A stretch of DNA of 64,000 nucleotides from CAMYOC01 sp963704875 (GCA_963704875.1 CAVPIA010000007.1:1-64000), one strand, 5' to 3'. Shown: positions 17,808-26,263, counted from the first letter of the stretch. The notes: generated by a model from the sequence alone, not told the origin. Numbers and translations are program-made.

Positions 17808-19074
17808 AGCGCCATCGCTTGACGTCGCCCCGGGTCCAGGCCGTATGCATGCCCAGCCCGATCATGAAGATCAGCGGCAGCATCGGCACGACGAATACGG
17901 CCGAGAAATATGGCGGGCCCACGGAGATCTTGCCGAGACCGAGCGCGTCTAGAAACAAGGGATACAGGGTACCCAAAAGGATCAGCGTTGCGGCCACCAC
18001 CAGCAGCACATTGTTGATCATCAGGAAAGATTCGCGCGACACGGCCTTGAATCCGCCGGGCTGGATCAGGGACGGTGCCCGCCAGGCATAAAGCAGCAGC
18101 GAACCGCCGATAAAGAACGCCAGCAGCATCAGGATAAATACGCCCCGGGTGGGATCTGTCGCAAACGCATGGACTGAGACCAGCACGCCGGATCGGACCA
18201 GGAAGGTGCCGAGCAGCGACAGCGAAAACGCAGAGATCGCCAGCAACAGTGTCCAGCTCTTGAACAAGCCACGCTTCTCGGTGACCGCCAGTGAATGTAG
18301 TAATGCGGTGCCAACCAGCCACGGCATAAATGACGCGTTCTCCACCGGGTCCCAGAACCACCAGCCGCCCCAGCCCAGTTCGTAGTAGGCCCACCAGCTG
18401 CCCAACGCGATACCCAGCGTCAGAAACAACCATGCGGCCAGCGTCCACGGACGCGTCCAGCGCGCCCAGGCCGCATCCAGCTTGCCCTCGAGCATGGCTG
18501 CCACCGCGAACGCGAAAGCCACTGAGAAACCGACATAGCCCATATAGAGCATCGGCGGATGAATCGCCAGGCCAAAATCCTGCAACAACGGATTGAGGTC
18601 ACGGCCATCCAGCGCGGCCGGAATCAACCGCTCAAACGGATTTGACGTCGCCAGCGTAAACAGCAGGAAGCCGACGCTAACCAGGCCGAGTACGCCGATC
18701 ACCTTGCTGGCCATGGCCGGCGGCAGCTTGCTGCTGAACAGGCACACCGCAAGGCTCCAGGTTGACAGGGTCAGTGCCCACAAAAGCAACGAGCCTTCGT
18801 GTGCGCCCCACACCGCGCTGATGCGATATATCAGCGGCAGCTCGCTGTTCGAATGAGACGCCACATAGAGCACGGAGAAATCGTTCACCACGAATGCGTG
18901 CACCAGGAAGCCAAACGAGATGGCGACAAATACGAATTGCCCGGTGGCTACCGGTCGTGTCACTGCCATCCACGACGGTCGTGAAGTCAGTGGGCCGGCG
19001 AGACCGAAAAAACTCTGGGCAATCGCCAGGCACAGACCGAGGATCAGGCAAAAGTGTCCGATTTCAGCGTACAT
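17806..19074 (-). CDS. ccmF: CcmF haem lyase, N-terminal part (5' part of frameshifted ccmF)
   Basis: A 422-residue portion of the cytochrome c haem lyase core subunit, with about eleven membrane helices. The haem-handling tryptophan-rich motif WGGWWFWDPVENASF is at about residues 235-249, and VWGAHEGSLLLW and IHPPMLYMGYVG carry the conserved histidines. The open frame stops at TGA (17808-17806) in the middle of a helix-flanking loop; the rest of the protein is in another frame. A full CcmF is about 650 residues, which the two parts together match. The remainder of the operon is intact, so a sequence error is a serious possibility. Confidence 0.9.
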   Translation of the reverse strand: MYAEIGHFCLILGLCLAIAQSFFGLAGPLTSRPSWMAVTRPVATGQFVFVAISFGFLVHAFVVNDFSVLYVASHSNSELPLIYRISAVWGAHEGSLLLWALTLSTWSLAVCLFSSKLPPAMASKVIGVLGLVSVGFLLFTLATSNPFERLIPAALDGRDLNPLLQDFGLAIHPPMLYMGYVGFSVAFAFAVAAMLEGKLDAAWARWTRPWTLAAWLFLTLGIALGSWWAYYELGWGGWWFWDPVENASFMPWLVGTALLHSLAVTEKRGLFKSWTLLLAISAFSLSLLGTFLVRSGVLVSVHAFATDPTRGVFILMLLAFFIGGSLLLYAWRAPSLIQPGGFKAVSRESFLMINNVLLVVAATLILLGTLYPLFLDALGLGKISVGPPYFSAVFVVPMLPLIFMIGLGMHTAWTRGDVKRWR

Positions 19075-19076
19075 CG

Positions 19077-19520
19077 CTAGCTGCCCCCGCCTTCGCCGTG
19101 TACCTGTTCAAGCGATGCTGCAACTTCAGGAGGCATATAATTTTCGTCATGTTTGGCCAGCACTTCATCGGCGGTGAACTTGCCGCTGGCCGGATTGAAC
19201 TCGCCATGCGCGATGATGCCCTGGCCTTCACGGAACAAGTCCGGGAGGATGCCGCTGTAGACCACTGGCACGGTTTCCCGATTGTCGGTGAGTACGAATG
19301 CAACCTCTATATCGCCCGGGGCGCGTTGCACGCTGCCATTGACCACCAGCCCGCCGACTCTGAAACGCCGGTTCTCCGGCGGCTCTCCCGCCGCGACCTG
19401 GGTCGGACTGTAATAGAACAGAATATTCTCGTTCATTGCCTTAAGGAGAAAACTGGCGCCCAGGGCCACTCCGCCCAGGACCAGACCGATCCCGATCATT
19501 CTCTGGTGACGTGATTTCAC
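19077..19520 (-). CDS. ccmE: Cytochrome c-type biogenesis haem chaperone CcmE
   Basis: A 147-residue periplasmic haem chaperone with one N-terminal anchor. The motif LAKHDENYMP contains the histidine (His124) that binds haem covalently and the tyrosine (Tyr128) that ligates it. The OB-fold segment FRVGGLVVNGSVQR is also typical. It takes haem from the CcmABCD complex to CcmF/H. Its start overlaps the ccmD stop by four bases and it is followed two bases later by ccmF. Confidence 0.96.
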   Translation of the reverse strand: MKSRHQRMIGIGLVLGGVALGASFLLKAMNENILFYYSPTQVAAGEPPENRRFRVGGLVVNGSVQRAPGDIEVAFVLTDNRETVPVVYSGILPDLFREGQGIIAHGEFNPASGKFTADEVLAKHDENYMPPEVAASLEQVHGEGGGS

Positions 19521-19678
19521 GATTTCTCCTCCACGGCGAGACGCCGCTTTACGTTGTCCGTCAAAATTCGCAGCTTGCGCCGCGCAAAAACCACATTCCC
19601 TGCCATTACGACAATGACCAGGGCGAAACTGCTCACCACATAGCTGGTGTGTTTTCCAAATTCAAGAAATTCCGGCAT
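19517..19678 (-). CDS. ccmD: Haem exporter protein CcmD
   Basis: A 53-residue single-helix membrane protein (FGKHTSYVVSSFALVIVVMAG) with a basic C-terminal tail, as usual for CcmD, which helps release haem-loaded CcmE from CcmABC. I start it at the ATG at 19678 rather than at the longer frame start of 19720, because the family begins with a short segment before the helix. Its ATG lies directly against the ccmC stop. Confidence 0.9.
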   Translation of the reverse strand: MPEFLEFGKHTSYVVSSFALVIVVMAGNVVFARRKLRILTDNVKRRLAVEEKS

Positions 19679-19679
19679 C

Positions 19680-20417
19680 TCAGCTCGCCCCCAGCGCTTG
19701 TCTGAGCCATTTCTGGTCACGCGAGCGTCGGATCACTTCCGCCCGGGTTCTGATCAGCAGTACGGCGACAAAGAAGCACATAAAACCGATGATGTTCAGC
19801 AACAGCCAGGTCAGCATGTCGCCATCCATCGAGGGTTTGCCCATTTTGGATATCGTCGCCGGCTGGTGCAGCGTGTTCCACCATTCCACCGAATATTTGA
19901 TGATCGGGATATTGATCAGGCCGATGATGGCGAGCAATGCGCTGGCACGATCGGCGCGGTTTTCGTCATCGATCGCAGCGCGCAGCGCCATGTAGCCGAA
20001 ATACAGGAATAGCAATACCAGCTCGGATGTCAGGCGCGCATCCCAGACCCACCAGGTACCCCACATCGGTTTGGCCCAGATCGAGCCCGTCGCCAGCGCA
20101 AGAAAAGTAAATGACGCGCCGATGGGTGCCGCCGCGGCGGCCACTGAGTGCGCCAGTTTTATCCGCCAGATGAGACCTGCGGCGGCGGCGATAGCCATGT
20201 TCACATAGATAAACATGGACATCGACGCGCTGGGCACATGCACATAAATGATCCTGAAGCCTTCACCCTGCTGATAATCGGGCGGCGCAATGTATAGCCC
20301 CCCAAGCGTGCCGGCCGTGATCAGGATTACAGCCGCCCATCCAAACCATGGCGTCAACAGCACCGACAGGCGATAGAGGTGCGGGGGCGACCCGAATTTA
20401 TGAATGAATTTCCACAT
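19680..20417 (-). CDS. ccmC: Haem ABC transporter permease CcmC
   Basis: A 245-residue six-helix membrane protein. The tryptophan-rich motif WGTWWVWDARLTSEL (about residues 118-132) and flanking histidines (YVHVPSA) bind haem on the periplasmic side and hand it to CcmE. It is positioned between ccmB and ccmD, as in other gammaproteobacteria. Confidence 0.96.
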   Translation of the reverse strand: MWKFIHKFGSPPHLYRLSVLLTPWFGWAAVILITAGTLGGLYIAPPDYQQGEGFRIIYVHVPSASMSMFIYVNMAIAAAAGLIWRIKLAHSVAAAAAPIGASFTFLALATGSIWAKPMWGTWWVWDARLTSELVLLFLYFGYMALRAAIDDENRADRASALLAIIGLINIPIIKYSVEWWNTLHQPATISKMGKPSMDGDMLTWLLLNIIGFMCFFVAVLLIRTRAEVIRRSRDQKWLRQALGAS

Positions 20418-20450
20418 AAGGCTCTATTAAACAGTAAAGCGAAATTAGTC

Positions 20451-21137
20451 TCAATCCAGGCTAATACGCATGGCCGCAGCCATCGCAAACGGTGCCAGAC
20501 TGAGCGCCAGAAGCAGCAGTGCAGCGAGCAGATAAATTGCGCCAACGGACTCCAGACCGGTCATCGCCAGGTCGGTCGCGCGGGCACCGAAAATGAGTAC
20601 CGGCATCGCAATCGGGAGGATCAGCAAGGACAACAGCCCACCGCCCCGGCGCAGGCCGACGGTCAATGCTGCCATCATGCCTCCGATCAGGCTCAAAATG
20701 GGCGTCGCCAGCGCCAGCGCGCCCATCGTGACCGGGACCGCAGTCGAGGGCAGGAACAGACCGTAAGCGACGATCGGTGAAATCAGCACCAGCGGCAAAC
20801 CAGTCATCAACCAGTGGGCTGAGGTCTTGGCCAGCAGCATCAGCGCCAGCGGCTGGGGTGACAGGGCCAGCTGCTCCATCGTGCCGTCGTCGACATCCTG
20901 GCGAAACAGGCTCTCCGAGGCCAGCAGCGAGGACAGCAATGCAGCGACCCAGACGACGCCAGGCGCAATGGCTTCGAGGAGCTGAGGCGACGGATTGAGT
21001 GCCAGCGGGAACAGTGTGGTCACCATCAAAAAGAACATCAGCGGGTTGGCAAGCTGCCCCAGATGACGGAAGGCCAGCCGCATGTCGCGGCTGATCTGCA
21101 ATATAAAGGCCTGACCTAGCCCGGGGACGTCCATCAA
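20451..21137 (-). CDS. ccmB: Haem exporter protein CcmB
   Basis: A 228-residue, six-helix permease of the CcmAB ABC module. Recognisable segments are LFPLALNPSPQLL, FRQDVDDGTMEQLALSP and LSLLILPIAMPVLIFG. With CcmA it uses ATP to release holo-CcmE from CcmC. The ATG overlaps the end of ccmA (ATGA). Confidence 0.96.
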   Translation of the reverse strand: MMDVPGLGQAFILQISRDMRLAFRHLGQLANPLMFFLMVTTLFPLALNPSPQLLEAIAPGVVWVAALLSSLLASESLFRQDVDDGTMEQLALSPQPLALMLLAKTSAHWLMTGLPLVLISPIVAYGLFLPSTAVPVTMGALALATPILSLIGGMMAALTVGLRRGGGLLSLLILPIAMPVLIFGARATDLAMTGLESVGAIYLLAALLLLALSLAPFAMAAAMRISLD

Positions 21138-21781
21138 TTCATCTCCAACTGACGGATAAAGCCACCACTTACCCCGTGACTTTGATGGGCGACCAGCAGG
21201 ATCAGGCCATCATCAGAGAGGTGCTCGGTCATCATCAGGTCGACAAAGTCGCGGCCGGCCACGTCGAGATTGGTATAGGGTTCGTCAAGGACCCATAGTC
21301 TCGCCTTGCATGCCAGCGCTCTGGCCAGCGAAACACGTCGTTTCTGCCCCGCCGACAGGCCACGCGCCATGACGTCGCGGGCGGCGCTCAGACCCACCCT
21401 GTCCAGGGCCTCGTTGATATCGCCATCGCTGACGTTACGCCTCAGGCGCAGGTCGAAACTCAGATTCTCGGCCGCGGACATCTCGCCTTTCAGGCTTTCC
21501 CGGTGGCCGATGTAGCTCATCTCCGCATGGAAATCAGCACGGCTTCGCATAACTTTGGCGCCGCGCCAGCTCACCTGACCGGTCTCCGGCAGCGTCAGGC
21601 CGCACAGAACCCGCAGCAGGCTGGTCTTGCCGCAGCCATTGGCCCCGGTAATATGCAGTAGTTCGCCGGCGCCCAGAGAGAAAGACAACTCGCTGAACAG
21701 ACGCCGTTCGCCGCGCCACAATTCCAGATCGGCGGCTTCGAGCAGGGCCTTTGAGCCGGTGTTTGTCGAATCGGCGCTCAT
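21134..21781 (-). CDS. ccmA: Haem exporter ATP-binding protein CcmA
   Basis: A 215-residue ABC ATPase. The Walker A loop GANGCGKT is at about residues 46-53, the signature is LSAGQKRRVSLARAL and the Walker B is LWVLDEPYTNLD. It is the first gene of the ccm operon, so the promoter lies in the ~260 bases upstream of it. I chose the ATG at 21781 because the longer frame start (21808) adds nine residues not expected in the family. Confidence 0.95.
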   Translation of the reverse strand: MSADSTNTGSKALLEAADLELWRGERRLFSELSFSLGAGELLHITGANGCGKTSLLRVLCGLTLPETGQVSWRGAKVMRSRADFHAEMSYIGHRESLKGEMSAAENLSFDLRLRRNVSDGDINEALDRVGLSAARDVMARGLSAGQKRRVSLARALACKARLWVLDEPYTNLDVAGRDFVDLMMTEHLSDDGLILLVAHQSHGVSGGFIRQLEMN

Positions 21782-22072
21782 GGAATCCTGTTGCCTGTCT
21801 TTCCTCAATGATGGCCCGCAGGCTACTTAGCGAACGGGTCACGCAAATATTTTGACGGGTGGTTGGCGGCCATGGCACGAGGCCTGAGCCTCACACAGCC
21901 GGCGGCAGTATACATGCCGGCGGACGCGCCACAACTGACCTGGATCAGGGCGCCAATCCGACACCCTGAGAGCATGGCGGCCAGCGTCGATTTCAGCGGA
22001 TCGGGCGCCATATCCCATAAGCCGGACACCGCTTGGAACAGCAGCTTACCCAGTAGACCGAAGCCGCCAGGC

Positions 22073-22684
22073 TCAGGCCGCGTTTTTTCCGCGATTTCTG
22101 CGCCACAGGGCGCGCCAGTCACGCCGGAAGGTCTCGGCATTCTTGCCAAACTTCCGTTGGTAGCGACGCCAGACACGATTCTTCAAGCCCTTGCCGCCCA
22201 GCCCTTCCGGCTGATCGTCAAGCAAATCGCCGAGGATCTGTGCCAGCCAGAGCTGACGGCGGGAACCGCCGCTTTCAGCCGTGTCATCGTTTATCGACTC
22301 GGTCAGGGCCTGATAATGCTGACGCATCAGAGACTGATTGCGGTGGACAGCGCTGCCGATTGCGAGCCCTGCAGTGATTCCGCCGAGCACGGATGCGCGC
22401 TGGACCGGGTCCTCTGAGCGCTCCAGCACTTCGGCGAGCAGCTGTTTGGCTTCATTCAGCAGTGCCTGGTGCTTTTCCAGGCTGGGCTGGGGAACCAGAT
22501 CGCTGTCGACCGCGAATGTCGCCCGAAAACGCTGGTTTAATTCTTCAAGCTGCCTGAGGACTGCTGTCGCATCCTCCTGCTTCTCCATGGATTCAAAGAT
22601 GGTTTCTCCCTCTTCGGGGCCCTCTTTGGGGCCCTCTGCGGGTAGATCCTGCGCGTGTGCGCTGCTTGCGAGCGTTTCTGTCAT
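22073..22684 (-). CDS. Hypothetical helical protein
   Basis: A 203-residue acidic-to-basic soluble protein, with no family that I recognise. The first 40 residues are low complexity with a small repeat (EGPKEGPEEGE). Residues 45-150 form amphipathic helices (LRQLEELNQRFRATF, LNEAKQLLAEVLERSE), and the tail is very basic (RNRVWRR-type pattern, ending RRNRGKNAA), which could bind nucleic acid. A competing plus-strand frame covers the same DNA, but the helix pattern and amino-acid balance favour the minus-strand reading. Confidence 0.5.
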   Translation of the reverse strand: MTETLASSAHAQDLPAEGPKEGPEEGETIFESMEKQEDATAVLRQLEELNQRFRATFAVDSDLVPQPSLEKHQALLNEAKQLLAEVLERSEDPVQRASVLGGITAGLAIGSAVHRNQSLMRQHYQALTESINDDTAESGGSRRQLWLAQILGDLLDDQPEGLGGKGLKNRVWRRYQRKFGKNAETFRRDWRALWRRNRGKNAA

Positions 22685-22966
22685 GCTGATGCCGTTGTAC
22701 CGAAGCGTCAGGCGGACCTGACCAAGCTGTCCATTATAGCCCGGGCGGGCGTAAATCCGGGAATCAGGGCAAGTGCCTATGCTCGCGGGATCGCGGAATC
22801 GACATCAAACAGGGTCACGGAGCGCTTTTCCGGGGGCGTGGGCAAGTTCAGTCTGGCCGCCTCCGGGCGCGCTCCGCAGATAGGCAGATCGCGGAACTGG
22901 CTTAGCGGTCCTGGCGCATCGCTCAGGCCCAAGCGCTCAGGGCAAAGTGCAAGGCAGGTTCACGCT

Positions 22967-23386
22967 TTACTCGGCGCGTCGGTCTGCGCGCTCGCGGCGC
23001 TCCAGGTGCTCCCGATTCATGCTGAAGGCGAAATTTCGATAGAATTCGTCCCGCCGATCCTCTTCCTCTCGCCGGTCATCATGATGCTGATATCTACACT
23101 GACACATCGACTGGTCACAGTCGGCCAATGGCAGAAACGGCGGTTTGTGGGTGAGAAAGCGCTTCCCTGACAGCCCTCTGGCCGCTTCGCACGCATTCTT
23201 GCACGGACGTATAGAGACTGCCCGGAATTCGGCCTCGGCGGAATCCCCCTTGTTTTGAGGTGCGGTTCCTTTGAACGGAAAAAGCGCTGATTCTGCCCCG
23301 TCGGCTTGTGGCTGCATGTTGCGAAACATCCACATGGACCCGACGACAGCGGCACTGACAACGATGATAAATACAACCGTTAGCAT
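22967..23386 (-). CDS. Membrane-anchored Cys-rich/DRR protein, unknown function
   Basis: A 139-residue protein with one N-terminal helix (MLTVVFIIVVSAAVVGSMW). A soluble region then has RPCKNACEAARGLSGKRFL, LPLADCDQSMCQCRY and DRREEEDRRDE, the paired cysteines followed by Arg/Asp-rich repeats. I have seen this combination as a conserved uncharacterised family in gammaproteobacteria, with the cysteines, the CxCRY motif and DRR repeats invariant. The ATG at 23386 is preferred over an upstream GTG because GGGAG sits eight bases before it. The CxxxC/CxC pattern could bind metal. Confidence 0.7.
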   Translation of the reverse strand: MLTVVFIIVVSAAVVGSMWMFRNMQPQADGAESALFPFKGTAPQNKGDSAEAEFRAVSIRPCKNACEAARGLSGKRFLTHKPPFLPLADCDQSMCQCRYQHHDDRREEEDRRDEFYRNFAFSMNREHLERRERADRRAE

Positions 23387-23713
23387 CCAGGTATCTCCCA
23401 CCTCGAAGGCTTCCGAGTATGGTCATCGGGGACCAGACGATCTACGACTTGGTTCGCATTTCTGGTTTTCCCTGATCTGCTTATGCTGATCTGGTTTTCC
23501 CTGCCCTGCGGTCCTCAAGGCTTGTCGCAAATCCAGCGCAGAAAGATTCTAGGAAAAAACTGTAATTATATAATTATTAATGTTTTTTAATATGCGTTAA
23601 TAGTCTACCGACGCCAGTCGCCAGCCAGATACCAGCCAGATGGCCTTTCTTGCTGTTGCTGTGTTGTCACCCGAAGAGCAGGGAGCGATTGGGAAAAATT
23701 TCATGGCGGGGAA
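23387..23713. other. Gap with a short direct repeat, AT-rich centre
   Basis: No convincing gene. A 14-base direct repeat (TCTGGTTTTCCCTG) occurs at 23461-23474 and 23490-23503. The segment 23550-23610 is AT-rich and may hold a promoter for the minus-strand gene at 22967. Confidence 0.45.
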
Positions 23714-23740
23714 AGCAAAAACCCCGCCGAAGCGGGGTCT
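23714..23740 (-). terminator. Rho-independent terminator
   Basis: On the minus strand a GACCCCGC stem, TTCG tetraloop and GCGGGGT are followed by five Ts. It lies just past the stop of the gene at 23779, which it should terminate. Confidence 0.92.
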
Positions 23741-23778
23741 GAGCACTCGTATTCTGTCGCGGGATAAGGAAACCCGGG

Positions 23779-24192
23779 CTAGTCTTCTACCACTATCCTC
23801 GGATCCCAGACGCCGCCGCCATCAAGCCCGATGTCATATTTATACGGGTCAGTCGAGGCGGGTCCCTTCACTGTTACCGTGATCTTGTCATTCTTTGACT
23901 TCTTTTTGTTCTTGCCGTCCGGATCAGGCTCGAACGGTGCGCGCTCGCCAAAATCAACAAAGAATTTCTTCGCCTGACCGGAGAGTTTCCACTCGATCCT
24001 GTCGCCGACACAGACGGTCAGGTCTTCGGCATCCTTGTTCTTGTGCGTGACCTCAACCGGATTATCGCCCTGGACCTTGATCTTGAGTTTGAACAGTTCC
24101 GACTGACCATTGCAGGCCAGCGCGCCGGAACTTGCAGCCAGCATGACGCCTGTGACAAGCGTCATGATGATCCCCCCAGCAGATGTCTTCAT
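23779..24192 (-). CDS. Secreted hypothetical protein, beta-rich (possibly cupredoxin-like)
   Basis: A 137-residue exported protein with a clear signal peptide (MKTSAGG, hydrophobic core, cleavage near ALA-CNG). The mature part is beta-rich: FKLKIKVQGDNPVEV, LTVCVGDRIEWKLSG, KKFFVDFGERAPFEP, KITVTVKGPAS. The CVGDRIEW strand followed by a long loop resembles the cupredoxin fold, but I see no full set of copper ligands (two His, Cys, Met), so a copper role is not supported. A middle stretch is Lys-rich (GKNKKKSKNDK). The ATG at 24192 has GGAG six bases upstream. Followed by a strong terminator; transcribed alone. Confidence 0.7.
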   Translation of the reverse strand: MKTSAGGIIMTLVTGVMLAASSGALACNGQSELFKLKIKVQGDNPVEVTHKNKDAEDLTVCVGDRIEWKLSGQAKKFFVDFGERAPFEPDPDGKNKKKSKNDKITVTVKGPASTDPYKYDIGLDGGGVWDPRIVVED

Positions 24193-24352
24193 GCGTCTCT
24201 CCATTGTCTTTCTTGTGATGAAACAATCCCCGAAACTTCAAGCGTCATGCTAGCAGGTCTCTGGTCCAACGACCCGGGAGGCATGACGCAAGAGGTCGCG
24301 CCCACCGTCGGTCGGACGCAGTTTCGCAACGAACGTTTCGATTGATATCTGT

Positions 24353-24440
24353 TGGTGCCCGGGGCGGGAATCGAACCCACACTTCCTATTCGGAAAGCGG
24401 ATTTTAAGTCCGCTGCGTCTACCAGTTCCGCCACCCGGGC
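24353..24440 (-). tRNA. leuZ: tRNA-Leu (UAA)
   Basis: An 88-base class II tRNA. The acceptor stem GCCCGGG pairs with CCCGGGC, and the anticodon loop CTTAAAA is flanked by GCGGA and TCCGC, giving anticodon UAA. It has the long variable arm expected of tRNA-Leu, the TTCGATTCC arm and an encoded CCA. Last of the three tRNAs following pgsA, as leuZ in E. coli. Confidence 0.97.
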
Positions 24441-24687
24441 CAGGAAACGCCGCCTAGCTTACTTGAGGCTGGTGCCCGTCGTCATGCCTCCAGGCTCTGC
24501 TGACCCAGTCGCTACAGGTCGCCGCGCATCGATCGTGAATTAGTGGGGAACTGATGGCGGGTTGGATCGGCGCCCAAACAGGCGAGCGAGCGCTACGGTG
24601 GCGCCAGTCGTGCGTGGCCGTGAGTGGTGGTGCTTTTACCTGAGCGATGGCCCGGGCGATGACCGTGAAGAAACATAGCAGATTGAT

Positions 24688-24761
24688 TGGAGGCTAGGAC
24701 CGGAATCGAACCGGTGTACGCGGCTTTGCAGGCCGCTGCATCACCACTCTGCCACCTAGCC
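24688..24761 (-). tRNA. cysT: tRNA-Cys (GCA)
   Basis: A 74-base tRNA with acceptor stem GGCTAGG/CCTAGCC, anticodon stem GCGGC/GCCGC and loop CTGCAAA, so the anticodon is GCA. CCA is encoded. It takes the middle place, as cysT does in the glyW-cysT-leuZ cluster of E. coli. Confidence 0.97.
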
Positions 24762-24872
24762 TTGGGTCTGCGGACGCAGAAATCTACCATAAGCCGCTGG
24801 CGGCTGCAGCCCGAATACTGGCATGATGAAGTTCAGCGCGTTCCGGAGCCTGACAAGGGGAGCTGGCCGGGT

Positions 24873-25190
24873 ATGATTGTGACCTTCAAGACAAAATCCT
24901 ATCCCGACATCATCTTGTTCGGTGACGTGGCCAAAACCCTGCTCGGCATGATGGGTCACAGCGGCAGCGTGCCAGGTGCGATCCGGGCCGAGGACATCGG
25001 TACGGCCCTGCAGAAATTGCGCGCCGCTGTGGACCAGCTGGGTCAGGAACCGGCGTCGGGAAGCGACCAGACCAGCAAACCCGAGGGCGGTGAGGACGAG
25101 CCTCAGATTAGCCTGCAACAGCGAGCATTCCCCCTTCTTGAGATGCTGGCTGCAGCGGATCAAGGCGGTCATGATCTCATCTGGGAATAG
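24873..25190 (+). CDS. DUF1840 family protein
   Basis: A 105-residue soluble protein. The whole length matches the DUF1840 pattern: MIVTFKTKSYPDIILFGDVAKTLLGMMGHSG, SVPGAIRAEDI, a variable middle rich in Ser/Pro/Glu, and the C-terminal ISLQQRAFPLLEMLAAADQGG. The longer frame that begins at 24687 is an artefact, because its first part is the translation of the tRNA-Cys gene. The ATG at 24873 has AAGGGGAG upstream. It is on the opposite strand to the tRNAs, between tRNA-Cys and tRNA-Gly. Its function is unknown. Confidence 0.85.
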   Translation: MIVTFKTKSYPDIILFGDVAKTLLGMMGHSGSVPGAIRAEDIGTALQKLRAAVDQLGQEPASGSDQTSKPEGGEDEPQISLQQRAFPLLEMLAAADQGGHDLIWE

Positions 25191-25527
25191 CTTGTATTGC
25201 AACCAGGCTCAGTGATCGACCTTCCGGAGCCGGCGGATCGGCTGCAGGAGGCCGCCATGGCAAGTTGCTGTCGATTAGACGACGCACCAAATCACGAAAC
25301 CGAAGCAAGCTAATAGCCTGCGACTTGGAATTGCCCCGCGCCTCAGCCTTACTGGTTACAGCTAACCCCCGACAGCGGGCCAGGATTCGCCCGGCGTGAC
25401 CTTGAATTCGGTCGCCACTGCGCAGTTGCCGGTCGCTTGGTTCGGACTCAGCGCAACCGGTGCGGCCGCGCCACCGCCGCGACAAACCAGCATCCGCATC
25501 GCCGGCCCGGCATGTCAGGGCAAAATG
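25191..25527. other. Gene-free stretch downstream of the DUF1840 gene
   Basis: I see no supported gene on either strand, nor a strong repeat. The DUF1840 gene and the tRNA-Gly gene are convergent across it; the terminator of the latter is at its right edge. Confidence 0.5.
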
Positions 25528-25559
25528 AAAAAGGGCCTGGTTCCGTAAGAACCAGGCCC
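25528..25559 (-). terminator. Terminator of the tRNA-Gly transcript
   Basis: An eleven-base perfect stem (GGGCCTGGTTC with GAACCAGGCCC) has a five-base loop and is followed on the minus strand by five Ts. It stands just after tRNA-Gly, so the Cys and Leu tRNAs must be made from another promoter or by readthrough. Confidence 0.92.
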
Positions 25560-25568
25560 CATTGCAAC

Positions 25569-25644
25569 TGGAGCGGGCGAACGGGTTCGAACCGTCGACC
25601 TGTACCTTGGCAAGGTACCGCTCTACCAGCTGAGCTACGCCCGC
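25569..25644 (-). tRNA. glyW: tRNA-Gly (GCC)
   Basis: A 76-base tRNA with acceptor GCGGGCG/CGCCCGC, anticodon stem GTACC/GGTAC and loop TTGCCAA, giving anticodon GCC. The GTTCGAACC arm and encoded CCA are present. It follows pgsA directly, as glyW does in E. coli, and is closed by the terminator at 25528-25559. Confidence 0.97.
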
Positions 25645-25681
25645 ATTAAGACGCGCAATTCTAGCGGCCGGCCGGCCACTG

Positions 25682-26257
25682 TCAAGGGCAGTTGTCGTCG
25701 CTTCTGAGGTGTGGCCAGGCGGACATCATGTACTGAACCATCGACCACAGGGTCATGATGGCGGCGGCCAGCAGAAAACCAAAGCCCAGGTCATACATCG
25801 GCAGGATGATCATATCGTGCTCATAGAGCATCATGATCAGCGCGGTGATCTGAAAGATCGTCTTGTATTTGCCGACCTTGGATACTGCCACATGGTGTCG
25901 CGCGCCCAGTTCGGACATCAGTTCCCGCAGCGCCGAAATGGCGATTTCCCGACCGATGATGATGGCGGCAGACAATGCCACAAGAAGGCGCGGATCGGTC
26001 TGCACGATCAGCACCAGCGCGGTGGCGACCATCAGTTTGTCAGCCACCGGGTCGAGGAAAGCGCCGAAGGGAGAGGTTTGTCCCAGTTTGCGCGCGAAAT
26101 AACCATCCAGCCAGTCAGTGATCGCGGCCAGGGAAAACACGATCGCGGAGCCCGGACGCGCCCAGTCATACGGCAAATAGAACACCATAACAAACGCCGG
26201 GATCAGCAGAATCCGGAAAAACGTGAGCGAATTCGGCAGGTTAAGGGTCGGTTTCAA
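25682..26257 (-). CDS. pgsA: CDP-diacylglycerol-glycerol-3-phosphate 3-phosphatidyltransferase
   Basis: A 191-residue inner-membrane enzyme making phosphatidylglycerol phosphate. The N-terminus NLPNSLTFFRI is typical, and the CDP-alcohol phosphotransferase motif is intact (about residues 48-70: DWLDGYFARKLGQTSPFGAFLDPVADK, pattern DG...AR...G...D...D). The start is TTG, since no suitable ATG is near. It lies seven bases after uvrC and just before tRNA-Gly, the same arrangement as in E. coli. Confidence 0.95.
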   Translation of the reverse strand: MKPTLNLPNSLTFFRILLIPAFVMVFYLPYDWARPGSAIVFSLAAITDWLDGYFARKLGQTSPFGAFLDPVADKLMVATALVLIVQTDPRLLVALSAAIIIGREIAISALRELMSELGARHHVAVSKVGKYKTIFQITALIMMLYEHDMIILPMYDLGFGFLLAAAIMTLWSMVQYMMSAWPHLRSDDNCP

Positions 26258-26263
26258 GATGAC

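Noticed and set aside
17800..17815. Programmed +1 frameshift in ccmF, as in RF2
   Set aside because: The UGA-C context is there, but the slippery CUU codon and an internal Shine-Dalgarno are missing, and ccmF is not known to be read this way.
21863..22417. 184-residue plus-strand frame opposite the helical hypothetical protein
   Set aside because: Amino-acid pattern is irregular and Pro/Ser-rich without secondary-structure periodicity; the minus-strand frame is a better gene.
24687..24872. N-terminal extension of the DUF1840 frame, reading ARTGIEPVYAALQAAASP
   Set aside because: It is the translation of the tRNA-Cys gene on the other strand, a well-known artefact; the real start is at 24873.
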